Origin: Halospina sp040196175
Lineage (GTDB): Bacteria > Pseudomonadota > Gammaproteobacteria > Pseudomonadales > Oleiphilaceae
Assembly: GCF_040196175.1 (NCBI RefSeq)
Contig: NZ_JBEFNF010000010.1
Span: 14,091-78,090, forward strand
Direction of reading: 5' to 3'
Length of the DNA: 64,000 nt
The translations under genes were made by a program, and so were the position numbers. Shown here piece by piece: positions 24,347 through 32,508 of the stretch (the first letter of the stretch is position 1; every line of letters starts with the position of its first letter). Below the pieces are notes generated by a model. That model saw only the letters and a list, made by a program, of their open reading frames with translations. It did no database searches and was not told where the DNA came from.

Positions 24347-25246
24347 CTAGCGGTCCAGCTCCGGGTTGCGTTCGGTTTCCGCCTTCTGCAGCAGAGCCGC
24401 CAAGCATGAAACGTCCAACAGGGCACACATCTCCTTTTTGATGGTGCCCGCCAGCCACTGCCGACGGCCACCCTCACTACGCCATTTCACCTCATCTGGC
24501 TGGACGAGGAAAGACTGGGCGACTTCATCGCAGGCCAGCCCCCAAGCACTATCTCCAAGCTGTATCACGAACTGGTATTGCTTCTGGAATTCATCACGAT
24601 AGCGTTCCGGCATCACCCAGCGAGCAGTATCGGCAACACGTATGGTGTGATCGCCAACCCGCAGCAACCCCAGAAACCAATCCGGCCGCCCGAAAAGGGG
24701 CGTAAGCTCGCGCTCAAGGCGATGGACCTGGCCCAGAAGCACCAGCGGCACTGCCAGCTGCAGACCCGCCACCCGGAAAATGAGGCACTCAAAGCCTTCT
24801 TGAGCCCAAGGCGGCCGACCATTACGCCAGGTGCCCGACTCAACTTCCGGCGTGGCACCCGATTCGGTACTCACCGGCGCGACCGAACCATATTCCCTTT
24901 CAGGTTCTTTAATAGGCTCGGGTTCGGGCTCGGGCTCGGGCTCGGGTTCGGGCTCGGGCTCGGGCTCGGGTTCGGGCTCGGGCTCGGGATCCGGCTGCGA
25001 CCACGCCGCCTGCTCCAAGCTCTGGATTGCCGGGCTTACTAGCCCCTGATTCAGGGTCGGCTTTTCCGCTTCTGCAAGAGGACGCGAGGCCGAATGGTCC
25101 TGGCGGGAACGCATCCAGCGCGGCGCGGCCCCCCCACTGGGTCGATCATCATCCCCTGCCCAGGGACTGCCATCCCCGGCGGACAAAAGCTCGTCAAGGT
25201 AATCGCCAATGATGGAATCCGGCTTGTTATCGCCATGTCCTGCCAC
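24347..25246 (-). CDS. parP: ParP-like CheW-domain protein with Pro-Glu repeat
   Basis: A 299-residue protein. It has an acidic N-terminal segment with SIIGDYLDELLS, a Pro-Glu dipeptide tract (~residues 86-111) and a C-terminal CheW-like domain (ECLIFRVAGLQLAVPLVLLGQVHRLE; SAWGLACDEVAQSFLVQPDEVKW). This is the layout of ParP, which binds CheA and receptors and ties chemosensory arrays to the pole via ParC. The upstream neighbour is a ParA-like ATPase (ParC) and the downstream neighbour is cheW, the gene order known in Vibrio and Pseudomonas. The Pro-Glu tract is encoded by a hexanucleotide repeat. Assignment rests on domain layout and context. Confidence 0.88.
   Translation of the reverse strand: MAGHGDNKPDSIIGDYLDELLSAGDGSPWAGDDDRPSGGAAPRWMRSRQDHSASRPLAEAEKPTLNQGLVSPAIQSLEQAAWSQPDPEPEPEPEPEPEPEPEPEPEPEPEPIKEPEREYGSVAPVSTESGATPEVESGTWRNGRPPWAQEGFECLIFRVAGLQLAVPLVLLGQVHRLERELTPLFGRPDWFLGLLRVGDHTIRVADTARWVMPERYRDEFQKQYQFVIQLGDSAWGLACDEVAQSFLVQPDEVKWRSEGGRRQWLAGTIKKEMCALLDVSCLAALLQKAETERNPELDR
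24915..24986. repeat. Hexanucleotide tandem repeat inside parP
   Basis: Twelve contiguous GG(C/T)TCG hexamers, read on the plus strand. A GGTTCG variant recurs every fourth unit, giving a 24-base higher-order period. On the coding strand each unit encodes Pro-Glu, so gain or loss of units keeps the frame and changes only linker length. Confidence 0.97.
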
Positions 25247-25267
25247 TGTCCGGTCTCCTCCGCGGCT

Positions 25268-26077
25268 CTACCGCGCCTCTGCAGTCTGACGGCTGCGCCC
25301 GTCATCACCAAGCTTGGCCTGCAGATCGGAAAGCAGACGACGATACGCACGGATCCCCTGAGAGTCCTGGGAAACAGCAGTCGGTACCAGACCTTTCTGA
25401 CTGGCATCGCGTAAACGCGTATCCACCGGAATGGCGAACCGCCAAAGTTCGTCCCCATAATCGCGCCGCAATTGATTCAGACTCTGGACCGAGGCCTGGG
25501 TCCGGCGGTCGTACATGGTGGGAATAATGGTATAGCTGAGATCGTTTTTCTGACTCTTCATCACCATCTGCAGGGTATGCAGCATCCGGTCCAGCCCCTT
25601 TAGCGCCAGAGGTTCAGTCTGAACCGGCATCAGAAGATGCTGCGCCGCCGCCAGTGCATTGATCATCAGCACCCCGAGCGAGGGAGAATTGTCCAGAAGA
25701 ACATAATCGTAATCATCCCAGAGCGTCGACAGGGAGCGCGAGATCACCAGCCCCATACCCGCAACTCCAACACTGCGGCGTTCGAGCGTGGCCAGGGCGC
25801 TGGAGGCTGGCAGCAGATGCAGCCCCTGGTGACCTGTTTCAATAATTAGCTGTGCCGGCAGCCCTGGTGGCACCTTGCCCTCGTGCTGGAAAAGATCATA
25901 GACCGAATGCTCAATAGCATCTGGATCATGCCCGAAGTAGGCGGTCACCGAACCGTGGGGATCAAGATCCACCATCAGTACCCTATGCCCCGCATCCGCG
26001 AGCAAACCACCAAGAGCCACCACGGTGGAGGTCTTGCCAACGCCACCTTTCTGATTAGCCACTGTCCAGATTCGCAC
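25268..26077 (-). CDS. parC: ParA-family ATPase ParC of the chemotaxis cluster
   Basis: A 269-residue ParA/Soj-type ATPase with the deviant Walker A motif QKGGVGKTST near the N-terminus, switch region LLDNSPSLGVLMINALAAA and a C-terminal arm. In polarly flagellated gammaproteobacteria this gene (ParC) positions chemotaxis arrays at the old pole and works with ParP, encoded 21 bases downstream. It has a strong ribosome-binding site (aggaggg). A sigma-54-type promoter lies about 135 bases upstream, inside the gap after motD. It is not a plasmid partition gene: there is no parB or parS nearby. Confidence 0.92.
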   Translation of the reverse strand: MRIWTVANQKGGVGKTSTVVALGGLLADAGHRVLMVDLDPHGSVTAYFGHDPDAIEHSVYDLFQHEGKVPPGLPAQLIIETGHQGLHLLPASSALATLERRSVGVAGMGLVISRSLSTLWDDYDYVLLDNSPSLGVLMINALAAAQHLLMPVQTEPLALKGLDRMLHTLQMVMKSQKNDLSYTIIPTMYDRRTQASVQSLNQLRRDYGDELWRFAIPVDTRLRDASQKGLVPTAVSQDSQGIRAYRRLLSDLQAKLGDDGRSRQTAEAR

Positions 26078-26211
26078 CCTCGACCCTCCTGATATTCATG
26101 GGCCTTACGCCGGCCAGCCCTTGCCACCGCAAGCGTCTGTCGGCGGCCCTGTGCCGGCGGCACCCATGGCGCGGGCTGCACCGCCGCCCGATTGACAGCT
26201 GTCGGAAAGGA

Positions 26212-26227
26212 AGCAGTTTCCATGCCA
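26212..26227 (-). promoter_or_regulatory. Sigma-54-type promoter upstream of parC
   Basis: On the minus strand TGGCATGGAAACTGCT fits TGGC-N8-TGC(A/T), with GG and GC ten bases apart. It lies in the 153-base motD-parC gap, the longest within the chemotaxis block, leaving a leader of about 120-135 bases. Confidence 0.6.
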
Positions 26228-26230
26228 CAA

Positions 26231-26959
26231 TTACCGCTGCCCTGGCGTTGCCGGAATGCTTTGTCCCGCGCCAATAACAAGCGTTACCCGCCGATTGCGC
26301 GCCCGCCCGCGCTCGGTATCATTGCGCGCCACCGGCTGCTTGTCGCCGTAACCGAGCGCAGCAAGCCGTTCGCCGTTGATACCGCTGTCTTCGAGCAGTC
26401 GCACCACGGCGCCCGCCCGCGCCGCAGACAATTCCCAGTTGGAAGGGAAGCGCCCGGTGCTGATCGGTAGATTATCCGTGTGTCCCTCCACCACAATCGC
26501 ATTATCACCTGAAGCCAATACGCCGGCGATACGCATAAGTGCGGTCTGCGCTTCCGGTCCTGGCAGTACGCCGCCACTGCGGAAAACCAGGTCACCCGGT
26601 AGCGTCACTTCCATCCATTCGGCCCCCTCACGAAAACGGACCTGATCAGCACCCACCAGCCCTTCCAGTGCCTGGCCCAGCTCTTCTCGGAGTCGTTGAT
26701 CGGAAAAGTGCGGCGCACCAGTGCCCGACCCCCCTGAAGCCGTGATTGGTTCGCCGACGGGGATGGGATTGATCGTACGTGGTGTCCCCGTGAAGACACC
26801 CTGAACCGCCTCGGAAAGCCGCCGGACCTGATCCTGCTCAGCGGCGGAGATGGCATAGAGGAAGACAAAGAAACCGAAAAGCACGGTTACGAAATCGGCA
26901 TAGGACACCAGCCAGCGGTCGTTACTCGGGCCCTCGCTGTCACTGTGGCGGCGTCTCAT
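26231..26959 (-). CDS. motD: Flagellar stator protein MotD (MotB family)
   Basis: A 242-residue MotB-type stator subunit. It has one N-terminal membrane helix containing the proton-binding aspartate (VSYADFVTVLFGFFVFLYA) and a C-terminal OmpA-like peptidoglycan-binding domain (VVEGHTDNLPISTGRFPSNWELSAARA, LAALGYGDKQPVARNDTERGRARNRRV). The short basic MRRRHSDSE start and the location after motC and before parC mark it as the MotD of the Pseudomonas-type MotCD pair. It is coupled to motC by a 10-base gap. Confidence 0.94.
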   Translation of the reverse strand: MRRRHSDSEGPSNDRWLVSYADFVTVLFGFFVFLYAISAAEQDQVRRLSEAVQGVFTGTPRTINPIPVGEPITASGGSGTGAPHFSDQRLREELGQALEGLVGADQVRFREGAEWMEVTLPGDLVFRSGGVLPGPEAQTALMRIAGVLASGDNAIVVEGHTDNLPISTGRFPSNWELSAARAGAVVRLLEDSGINGERLAALGYGDKQPVARNDTERGRARNRRVTLVIGAGQSIPATPGQR

Positions 26960-26969
26960 GATCGGCTCC

Positions 26970-27713
26970 TCAGCGGTGCATGAAGCCCTGCAGCCGCATC
27001 TCGATGGTATTGGGATTTTCGCCTTCCAGCACCCCCAGTAGTCCGTCGATCATCATTTCCTGATAGCGACTGCGGTAGTGAACCAGGCTCCGGAGTTTGC
27101 TTGCTACCGGAAAGCACAGCAGGTTCGCCACGGCAATGCCGTAGATGGTGGCGACGAAAGCAGTGGCGATGCCAGTTCCCACCTGAGCCGGGTCCTCCAG
27201 GTTTGTCATCACCTGAATCAGGCCCATAACGGCCCCGATGATGCCAATGGTGGGCGCATAGCCGCCCATGGATTCAAAAACACGGGCCGCTTCCAGATCA
27301 CCCTGTTCCCGGGATTCGAGATCGGTCTCCAGCATCGAACGGATGGTTTTGGGCTCCAGCCCATCAACGAGCAATTGCAGCCCTTTGCGTGCAAAGGATT
27401 CGGTTTCCTGCTCTGCCGCCGATTCAAGCCCGAGAATCCCGTCCTTGCGCGACTTCATACTCCAACCAACCACCTTTTCGACACCGTCGCGCATGCTGAT
27501 ATCCGGCGGCGAAAACACCCATCGCAACAGAACCACGGCGCGGCGCAAGACCGTGCTCGGGGTCTGTAAGGTAATAGCTGCCAGTGTTCCGCCAATAACA
27601 ATCACCACCGCAGGCAGGTTAATCAGCGAGCTGGGGGTACCGCCTTCGAGAATAGTACCTCCGAGAAGCGCGGCAAATGCGAGTATAACCCCCAGAAAAC
27701 TGAGCGGATCCAT
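26970..27713 (-). CDS. motC: Flagellar stator protein MotC (MotA family)
   Basis: A 247-residue MotA-type stator subunit with four membrane helices and the cytoplasmic loop that contacts FliG. Conserved elements: LINLPAVVIVIGGTLAAITLQTP, ESMGGYAPTIGIIGAVMGLIQV and GTGIATAFVATIYGIAVANL. Pseudomonas-type MotCD stators support motility under high load. Its ATG shares one base with the cheB stop (TGATG), implying translational coupling. Confidence 0.95.
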   Translation of the reverse strand: MDPLSFLGVILAFAALLGGTILEGGTPSSLINLPAVVIVIGGTLAAITLQTPSTVLRRAVVLLRWVFSPPDISMRDGVEKVVGWSMKSRKDGILGLESAAEQETESFARKGLQLLVDGLEPKTIRSMLETDLESREQGDLEAARVFESMGGYAPTIGIIGAVMGLIQVMTNLEDPAQVGTGIATAFVATIYGIAVANLLCFPVASKLRSLVHYRSRYQEMMIDGLLGVLEGENPNTIEMRLQGFMHR

Positions 27714-28900
27714 CAGGTGACCCCTTCGCTCAGCCGGCTCCCGATCCGGTCCAGCGGCAACACCTCATCGGTCAGCCCCGCCTTCGCCACTGCCATGGGC
27801 ATGCCATAGATCACCGAGGTTTTCTCATCCTGGGACCAGACGGCAGAACCAGACTGTTTCATCAGGCGACAGCCCTCCTTGCCATCAGCCCCCATCCCCG
27901 TAAGGATCACAGCAAGAGTCTTGCCGGGAAAACTGCGGGCGATAGACCCGAAGGTAACGTCCACGCAGGGGCGGTAGTTGACCCGGCCGTCATCCGGAAT
28001 CACCCGGATCCGGCTGGATCCCCCTTTCTTCTCCACCAGCATCTGCTGGCCACCTGGTGCCAGCAGTGCCACGCCCGGTTCCAGCACATCACCATCCGTA
28101 GCCTGGCGCACTCGGATGCGGCAGAGCTTATCCAGCCGCTCCGCAAACGCCAGTGTAAAACTGGCCGGCATATGCTGGACCAGGATAATGGGCGCCGGGA
28201 AATTGGCGGGGAGTTCAGCCAGCACTTTCTGAAGGGCGATGGGTCCGCCGGTCGACGTGCCAATAGCTACAACGTCATAGTGTCGGGCAGCGGAGCGTCG
28301 TGACGCACTTCCGCTGGTAGCAGTCGAACTTTCGGCTGGCTCAGTCGCCGTCGTACCCGACTGTTGCGGCTCGGACCGTTGCCGGCGCTCCGGTGTGGCC
28401 GGGCGCGAGGGCTCCCGCTGTGGAGCCGGGCTTGATGAGGCCCGGCTTCCCCCCGAGGCTGGCGCCGGTGCCCCGGAACCACCAGCGCCTCCACGCGCGG
28501 GGTGACTGCGTGCCACTTCGAGGAGACGCTTCCGCAGTATCTCCTGCAGCCGGCTGGAAGAGCGTGCAATCTCTTCAAAATTCTTCGGCAGGAAATCCAC
28601 GGCCCCGGCTTCAAGCGCATCAAGCGTGACGCGGGCGCCCTCATAGGTAAGCGAAGAGAACATCAGAACCGGTGTCGGACGGCTCTCCATGATCTTACGC
28701 ACCGCAGTGATGCCGTCCATGACCGGCATCTCGTAGTCCATGGTGACCACGTCCGGGCGGTGTTTCTCAACCAGGTTCAACGCTTCCTGGCCGTTGCTGG
28801 CGGTTGCCACAACCTTCAGTTCGCCAGTAGCAGCGAGGATCTCCGTCAAACGTTTGCGGAAAAACCCGGAATCATCAACAACAAGGACGGAAACCGTCAT
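27713..28900 (-). CDS. cheB: Chemotaxis methylesterase CheB
   Basis: A 395-residue receptor methylesterase/deamidase. The N-terminal receiver has phospho-acceptor Asp55 (VTMDYEMPVMDG). The C-terminal esterase has the catalytic serine in AIGTSTGGP, histidine in VQHMPASFT and aspartate in LTGMGADGKEG. A Ser/Pro/Ala-rich linker of about 70 residues separates the domains, longer than in E. coli. The ATG at 28900 starts directly at the receiver; four more codons upstream are open. It follows cheA after a 63-base gap containing a palindrome. Confidence 0.95.
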   Translation of the reverse strand: MTVSVLVVDDSGFFRKRLTEILAATGELKVVATASNGQEALNLVEKHRPDVVTMDYEMPVMDGITAVRKIMESRPTPVLMFSSLTYEGARVTLDALEAGAVDFLPKNFEEIARSSSRLQEILRKRLLEVARSHPARGGAGGSGAPAPASGGSRASSSPAPQREPSRPATPERRQRSEPQQSGTTATEPAESSTATSGSASRRSAARHYDVVAIGTSTGGPIALQKVLAELPANFPAPIILVQHMPASFTLAFAERLDKLCRIRVRQATDGDVLEPGVALLAPGGQQMLVEKKGGSSRIRVIPDDGRVNYRPCVDVTFGSIARSFPGKTLAVILTGMGADGKEGCRLMKQSGSAVWSQDEKTSVIYGMPMAVAKAGLTDEVLPLDRIGSRLSEGVT

Positions 28901-28927
28901 CCAAGACTCCAATCACAGGGGTCCGGC

Positions 28928-28941
28928 CCGCGGTACCGCGG
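28928..28941. repeat. 14-base perfect palindrome between cheA and cheB
   Basis: CCGCGGTACCGCGG is fully self-complementary, inside a larger region where GGTCCG and CGGACC can also pair. It could form an mRNA hairpin between cheA and cheB, tuning relative expression, or be a protein site. No T-run follows, so it is not a classical terminator. Confidence 0.75.
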
Positions 28942-28963
28942 TTCCGATGACGCGGACCGGTTA

Positions 28964-31213
28964 TCAGGCGTAATGCTGGAGGAGGCTGGGCACGTCCAGA
29001 ATCAGAGCAATGGTGCCATCCCCAGTGATGGTGGCCCCGGCCATGCCCGCTGTTCCCTGGAGCATCTTGCCTAACGGCTTGATAACCACCTCCTCCTGGC
29101 CGACCAGCTGGTCAACCACAAAGCCCACGCGCTTGGTGCCAACCGCAACCACCACCACATGCGCATCCGTATCATCAGTCTCAACCGTCGCACCTTCAAC
29201 CAGCCATTTCTTAATGTAGAACAGCGGGTAAACGTGATCCCGCACAACAATGCACTCCCGCCCGTCCACAATGTTCTTCTTGCTCAGGTCCAGATGGAAA
29301 ATCTCCACCACGTTCACCAACGGCAGAGCAAACGGCTGTTCCTCCAGCTTCACCATAAGGGTTGGCATGATCGCGAGCGTCAGCGGCACCTTGATCACAA
29401 TGCGCGACCCTCGCCCCAGCTCCGAATCAATATCAATGGAGCCATTGAGCTGATTGATCTTGGTCTTGACCACATCCATGCCAACGCCACGACCGGAAAC
29501 ATCAGAAATCTCGGTATTGGTGGAGAATCCCGGTGCGAAAATGAGCTGGTAGCATTCGCTCTGGGTCAGGCGATCAGCGGCTTCCTGCTCGTAAACGCCC
29601 TTCTCCACCGCCTTGCGGCGCAGCTTCTCGGGATCCATGCCGCCACCGTCATCTTCAATGACAAGCTGGATGTGATCGCCCTCCTGCTCAGCGGAAAGCG
29701 CAACACGCCCGACACGTGGCTTACCAGTACGCTCGCGTTCGTCCGGCATTTCAATGCCATGGTCAACGGCGTTGCGGACCAGGTGGACCAGCGGGTCGGA
29801 TAACGCCTCGACAAGGTTTTTGTCGAGATCGGTCTCCTCACCACTCATGCTCAGGTTGACTTCCTTCTCCAGGCTGCGCGCAAGATCCCGAACCACCCGC
29901 GGAAAGCGGCCAAATACCTTCTTGATCGGCTGCATCCGTGTCTGCATGACGGAAGATTGCAGGTCGCCAGTAACCACATCCAGGTTGGAAACCGTTTTTT
30001 GAACGCGCCCGTCCTCGAGCTCGTCACTGAGGCGCTTGAGTCGATTACGGATGAGAACCAGCTCACCCACCATGTTCATGATGTCATCCAGGCGCCGGGT
30101 ATCCACCCTCACGGTGGACTCAGCGGCCGCAGCGGCCTGATCCTTACCGCCACCGCCAGAGGCAGCCTTATCTTCACCTCCTTTACGACCGCCACCGGAA
30201 CCACCACCGCCAGCTCCGGATTGATTCGTGGCAGGGGTCGGCTGAGCGGCTGATTCCTGCTCAGGTACCGGGGCGGATTCAACCGGCGCTGCTTCACTTT
30301 CTTCGGCTACCGACTCCTGAGTGTCTTCAGTCCCCCCACCGCCAGCCGTTTCCGCAGTGTCCGGCTTGAACTGTCCGGGACCGTGAAGTTCATCCAGCAG
30401 AGACTCAAATTCATCCTCGGAGATTTCCTCATCATCCGATGAGGTTTCATCATCGCCCTTACCTTCGCCAGACGCAACGGCGGAGCCAGCTCCCTGGTTA
30501 TCGCCGTTCACAGCATCGGGATCCGGCGGTGCTCCGGCGTGCTGGCCCTCTCCATGGAGCTGATCGAGCAATGCCTCGAATTCATCCTCTGAAATCTCGT
30601 CGTCATCGCCAGACCCGGATTCTGCCGTCCCGCTCGCTTCTCCGCCAGCTTGAGGCGCGGGTGCATCGTCATCCTTAGGATCAATCGCATCCAGCAGCTG
30701 CTCGAATTCGTCGTCAGTAATATCCCCTTCCTGACCACTGTCATGTTCCGCTGTCTCTTCGGAAGCTACAGCGCCCCCAGCCGAAGGCGCTTCGGCGGCA
30801 CTGTCACTGCTGTCGTCTTGGCTTTCCGGCTTGGCCAGGCGTGCAAGCTGCTCCAGAAGCTGGGGGTCAGCAGGGGTCGGCGCCTCGCGCCTGCGGACCT
30901 CGTCAAACTGGGTATTGACGACGTCCAACGCCCGCAGCACCACATCCATAAGATTCGAGTCAACCGTGCGCCCACCGTTACGCAGCGTGTCGAAAACGTT
31001 CTCGGCCTTATGGCAACAATCAACCAGCGCATCAAGCTGCATGAAGCCAGCACCGCCTTTAACGGTATGAAACCCCCGAAAGATGGCATTGAGCAGGTCC
31101 ATGTCATCAGGGTTATTTTCGAGCTCAACCAACTGCTCGGAGAGCTGCTCGAGTATTTCACCGGACTCAACCAGAAAGTCCTGGAGGATCTCTTCGTCCG
31201 CGTCCAACGCCAT
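28964..31213 (-). CDS. cheA: Chemotaxis histidine kinase CheA
   Basis: A 749-residue CheA. P1 phosphotransfer domain (residues 1-~110) with His49 (FRGFHTVKGGAGF). A long acidic linker (~115-365) in place of an obvious P2 domain carries three copies of an (I/T)(S/T)(E/D)DEFExLLDxL motif. P3 dimerisation (VDTRRLDDIMNMVGELVLIR). P4 kinase with N-box LVHLVRNAVDHGIE, G1 IEDDGGGMD and G2 SGRGVGMDVVK. P5 CheW-like domain at the C-terminus. It lies 11 bases after cheZ. The low-complexity linker is rich in Asp, Glu, Gly and Ser, in keeping with an acidic proteome. The repeats are discussed as a finding. Confidence 0.97.
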   Translation of the reverse strand: MALDADEEILQDFLVESGEILEQLSEQLVELENNPDDMDLLNAIFRGFHTVKGGAGFMQLDALVDCCHKAENVFDTLRNGGRTVDSNLMDVVLRALDVVNTQFDEVRRREAPTPADPQLLEQLARLAKPESQDDSSDSAAEAPSAGGAVASEETAEHDSGQEGDITDDEFEQLLDAIDPKDDDAPAPQAGGEASGTAESGSGDDDEISEDEFEALLDQLHGEGQHAGAPPDPDAVNGDNQGAGSAVASGEGKGDDETSSDDEEISEDEFESLLDELHGPGQFKPDTAETAGGGGTEDTQESVAEESEAAPVESAPVPEQESAAQPTPATNQSGAGGGGSGGGRKGGEDKAASGGGGKDQAAAAAESTVRVDTRRLDDIMNMVGELVLIRNRLKRLSDELEDGRVQKTVSNLDVVTGDLQSSVMQTRMQPIKKVFGRFPRVVRDLARSLEKEVNLSMSGEETDLDKNLVEALSDPLVHLVRNAVDHGIEMPDERERTGKPRVGRVALSAEQEGDHIQLVIEDDGGGMDPEKLRRKAVEKGVYEQEAADRLTQSECYQLIFAPGFSTNTEISDVSGRGVGMDVVKTKINQLNGSIDIDSELGRGSRIVIKVPLTLAIMPTLMVKLEEQPFALPLVNVVEIFHLDLSKKNIVDGRECIVVRDHVYPLFYIKKWLVEGATVETDDTDAHVVVVAVGTKRVGFVVDQLVGQEEVVIKPLGKMLQGTAGMAGATITGDGTIALILDVPSLLQHYA

Positions 31214-31224
31214 GCAACGTCTCC

Positions 31225-32010
31225 TTAAAAGCCGAGACTGGACAGCAGGTCGTCAACCTCGTCCTGTCCGGAAACCACATCCTGCTGCGAGTCGTCGATC
31301 TGGGGACCCTCGCCCTTGCTGCTCGCTTCACCTTCCTGGCTGCTATCGCCGTCGTCATGAACCACGCCGGCAATCCTGTCCACGTCACTGGCCATAACCA
31401 TCAACTTGACCAGATGGTCTTCAACCTCTTTCACCAGCGAAGTCACACGCTGGATAACCTGTCCGGTAATATCCTGAAAGTCCTGCGCCAACAGGATTTC
31501 AGAGAGATTACCGTGCAACCGATCCGAATCCGAAACAATGCGATCCAGAAAAGCATCGATCCGGCGATACAGCTCGCGAAACTCGGAAGGTTTCATCTCC
31601 CGCCGCCGCAACCTTCCCCAGTCTTCTCGGATGGCATTGGCTTCCTCGCGCAGATTCGAGGCAACCGGCATGGTGTCCTCGACCAGATCCATAGTCTTGT
31701 TCGCCGAATCACTGGTCAGGCGCACCACATAATCCAGGCGGTCGGAGGCATCAGCCATCTTGGACAGCTCTTCCTGCTGTTCGCGATTCTCAGCCTTGAT
31801 CTCGAAGTTACGCAGCGCCTCGTGAAGACTGCGGGTCAGGCGGCCCACCTCACGGTAGAGACTGCGATCACGCACCTCACCCAGTTCAGCAATACGCTGC
31901 ATGGCATCGCTGATATCACCCCGATCCAGAGCGTCTTTGAGGGCTGTGGCGTGCCCTTTGAGCTCTTCTGCCACTTCCTCGGTAATGTCTTCCCGGTTGA
32001 GCTCGCTCAT
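31225..32010 (-). CDS. cheZ: CheY-P phosphatase CheZ
   Basis: A 261-residue CheZ that dephosphorylates CheY-P at the pole. The long helical hairpin contains the catalytic motif ILLAQDFQDITGQVIQRV with the essential Gln/Asp. A disordered acidic stretch leads to the C-terminal CheY-docking helix DEVDDLLSSLGF. The start is placed at the ATG at 32010, 16 bases after cheY; the frame is open into cheY. It ends 11 bases before cheA. Confidence 0.95.
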   Translation of the reverse strand: MSELNREDITEEVAEELKGHATALKDALDRGDISDAMQRIAELGEVRDRSLYREVGRLTRSLHEALRNFEIKAENREQQEELSKMADASDRLDYVVRLTSDSANKTMDLVEDTMPVASNLREEANAIREDWGRLRRREMKPSEFRELYRRIDAFLDRIVSDSDRLHGNLSEILLAQDFQDITGQVIQRVTSLVKEVEDHLVKLMVMASDVDRIAGVVHDDGDSSQEGEASSKGEGPQIDDSQQDVVSGQDEVDDLLSSLGF

Positions 32011-32026
32011 GCCGTCTGCACCTGAT

Positions 32027-32398
32027 TCACTCAATGCGTTCAAAAATCTTTTCGATCTTGTCTTTGAGTACCGCAGCCGTAAACGGTTTGACCACATAAC
32101 CGTTCACACCCGCCTGCGCAGCGGCCACGATCTGATCCCGTTTGGCCTCGGCAGTAACCATCAGAATGGGCAGATTTTTAAGGTTCTCATCAGCCCGAAT
32201 TGCCTGAAGCAGCTCCATACCGCTCATACCTGGCATGTTCCAGTCCGTTATCAGGAAGTCGAACTTGCCATTACGCAGCATCGGAAGCGCGCTATTGCCG
32301 TCATCCGCCTCCTCGATGTTGTTGAAGCCGAGGTCGCGCAGCAGGTTCCTCACGATCCGTCTCATCGTGGAGAAATCATCCACAACAAGAATCTTCAT
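32027..32398 (-). CDS. cheY: Chemotaxis response regulator CheY
   Basis: A 123-residue single-domain receiver. Acidic pair Asp7/Asp8, phospho-acceptor Asp52 (FDFLITDWNMPGMSG), Thr in MVTAEA and Lys in YVVKPFTA are all present. Phosphorylated CheY binds FliM to change motor direction. The ATG at 32398 gives the standard N-terminus MKILVVDD; longer frames into the fliA gap are rejected. A 110-base gap separates it from fliA. Confidence 0.97.
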   Translation of the reverse strand: MKILVVDDFSTMRRIVRNLLRDLGFNNIEEADDGNSALPMLRNGKFDFLITDWNMPGMSGMELLQAIRADENLKNLPILMVTAEAKRDQIVAAAQAGVNGYVVKPFTAAVLKDKIEKIFERIE

Positions 32399-32508
32399 GT
32401 TCTTGTCCAAAACAGCCTCCCAAACTTCGGTTGTTGTCACGCCGGCCTGAGCGGCTCGTGCTACAACACTCACTTTCACAGTCTAGACGTTTGTTCCAAT
32501 CTAACCAG

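Noticed and set aside
24915..24986. Possible CRISPR-like array
   Set aside because: Units are contiguous 6-base coding repeats without spacers; no cas genes are present.
24831..25049. Gly-Ser repeat open frame on the plus strand across the parP repeat
   Set aside because: It is the reverse-strand reading of the Pro-Glu hexamer tract and has no ribosome-binding site.
25268..26077. Plasmid or chromosome partition locus (parA)
   Set aside because: The ParA-like gene has no parB or parS nearby and sits next to a CheW-domain ParP gene in the chemotaxis cluster, so it is ParC.
25975..26280. Small open frame across the motD-parC gap
   Set aside because: Overlaps parC in another frame, Arg/Pro-rich, no family features; the gap is better explained as a promoter and leader.
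32399..32508. Sigma-28 promoter upstream of cheY
   Set aside because: A GCCGCTCA-like element is present, but the nearest AAA-type -35 is spaced 19 rather than 15 bases away, so the match is not convincing.
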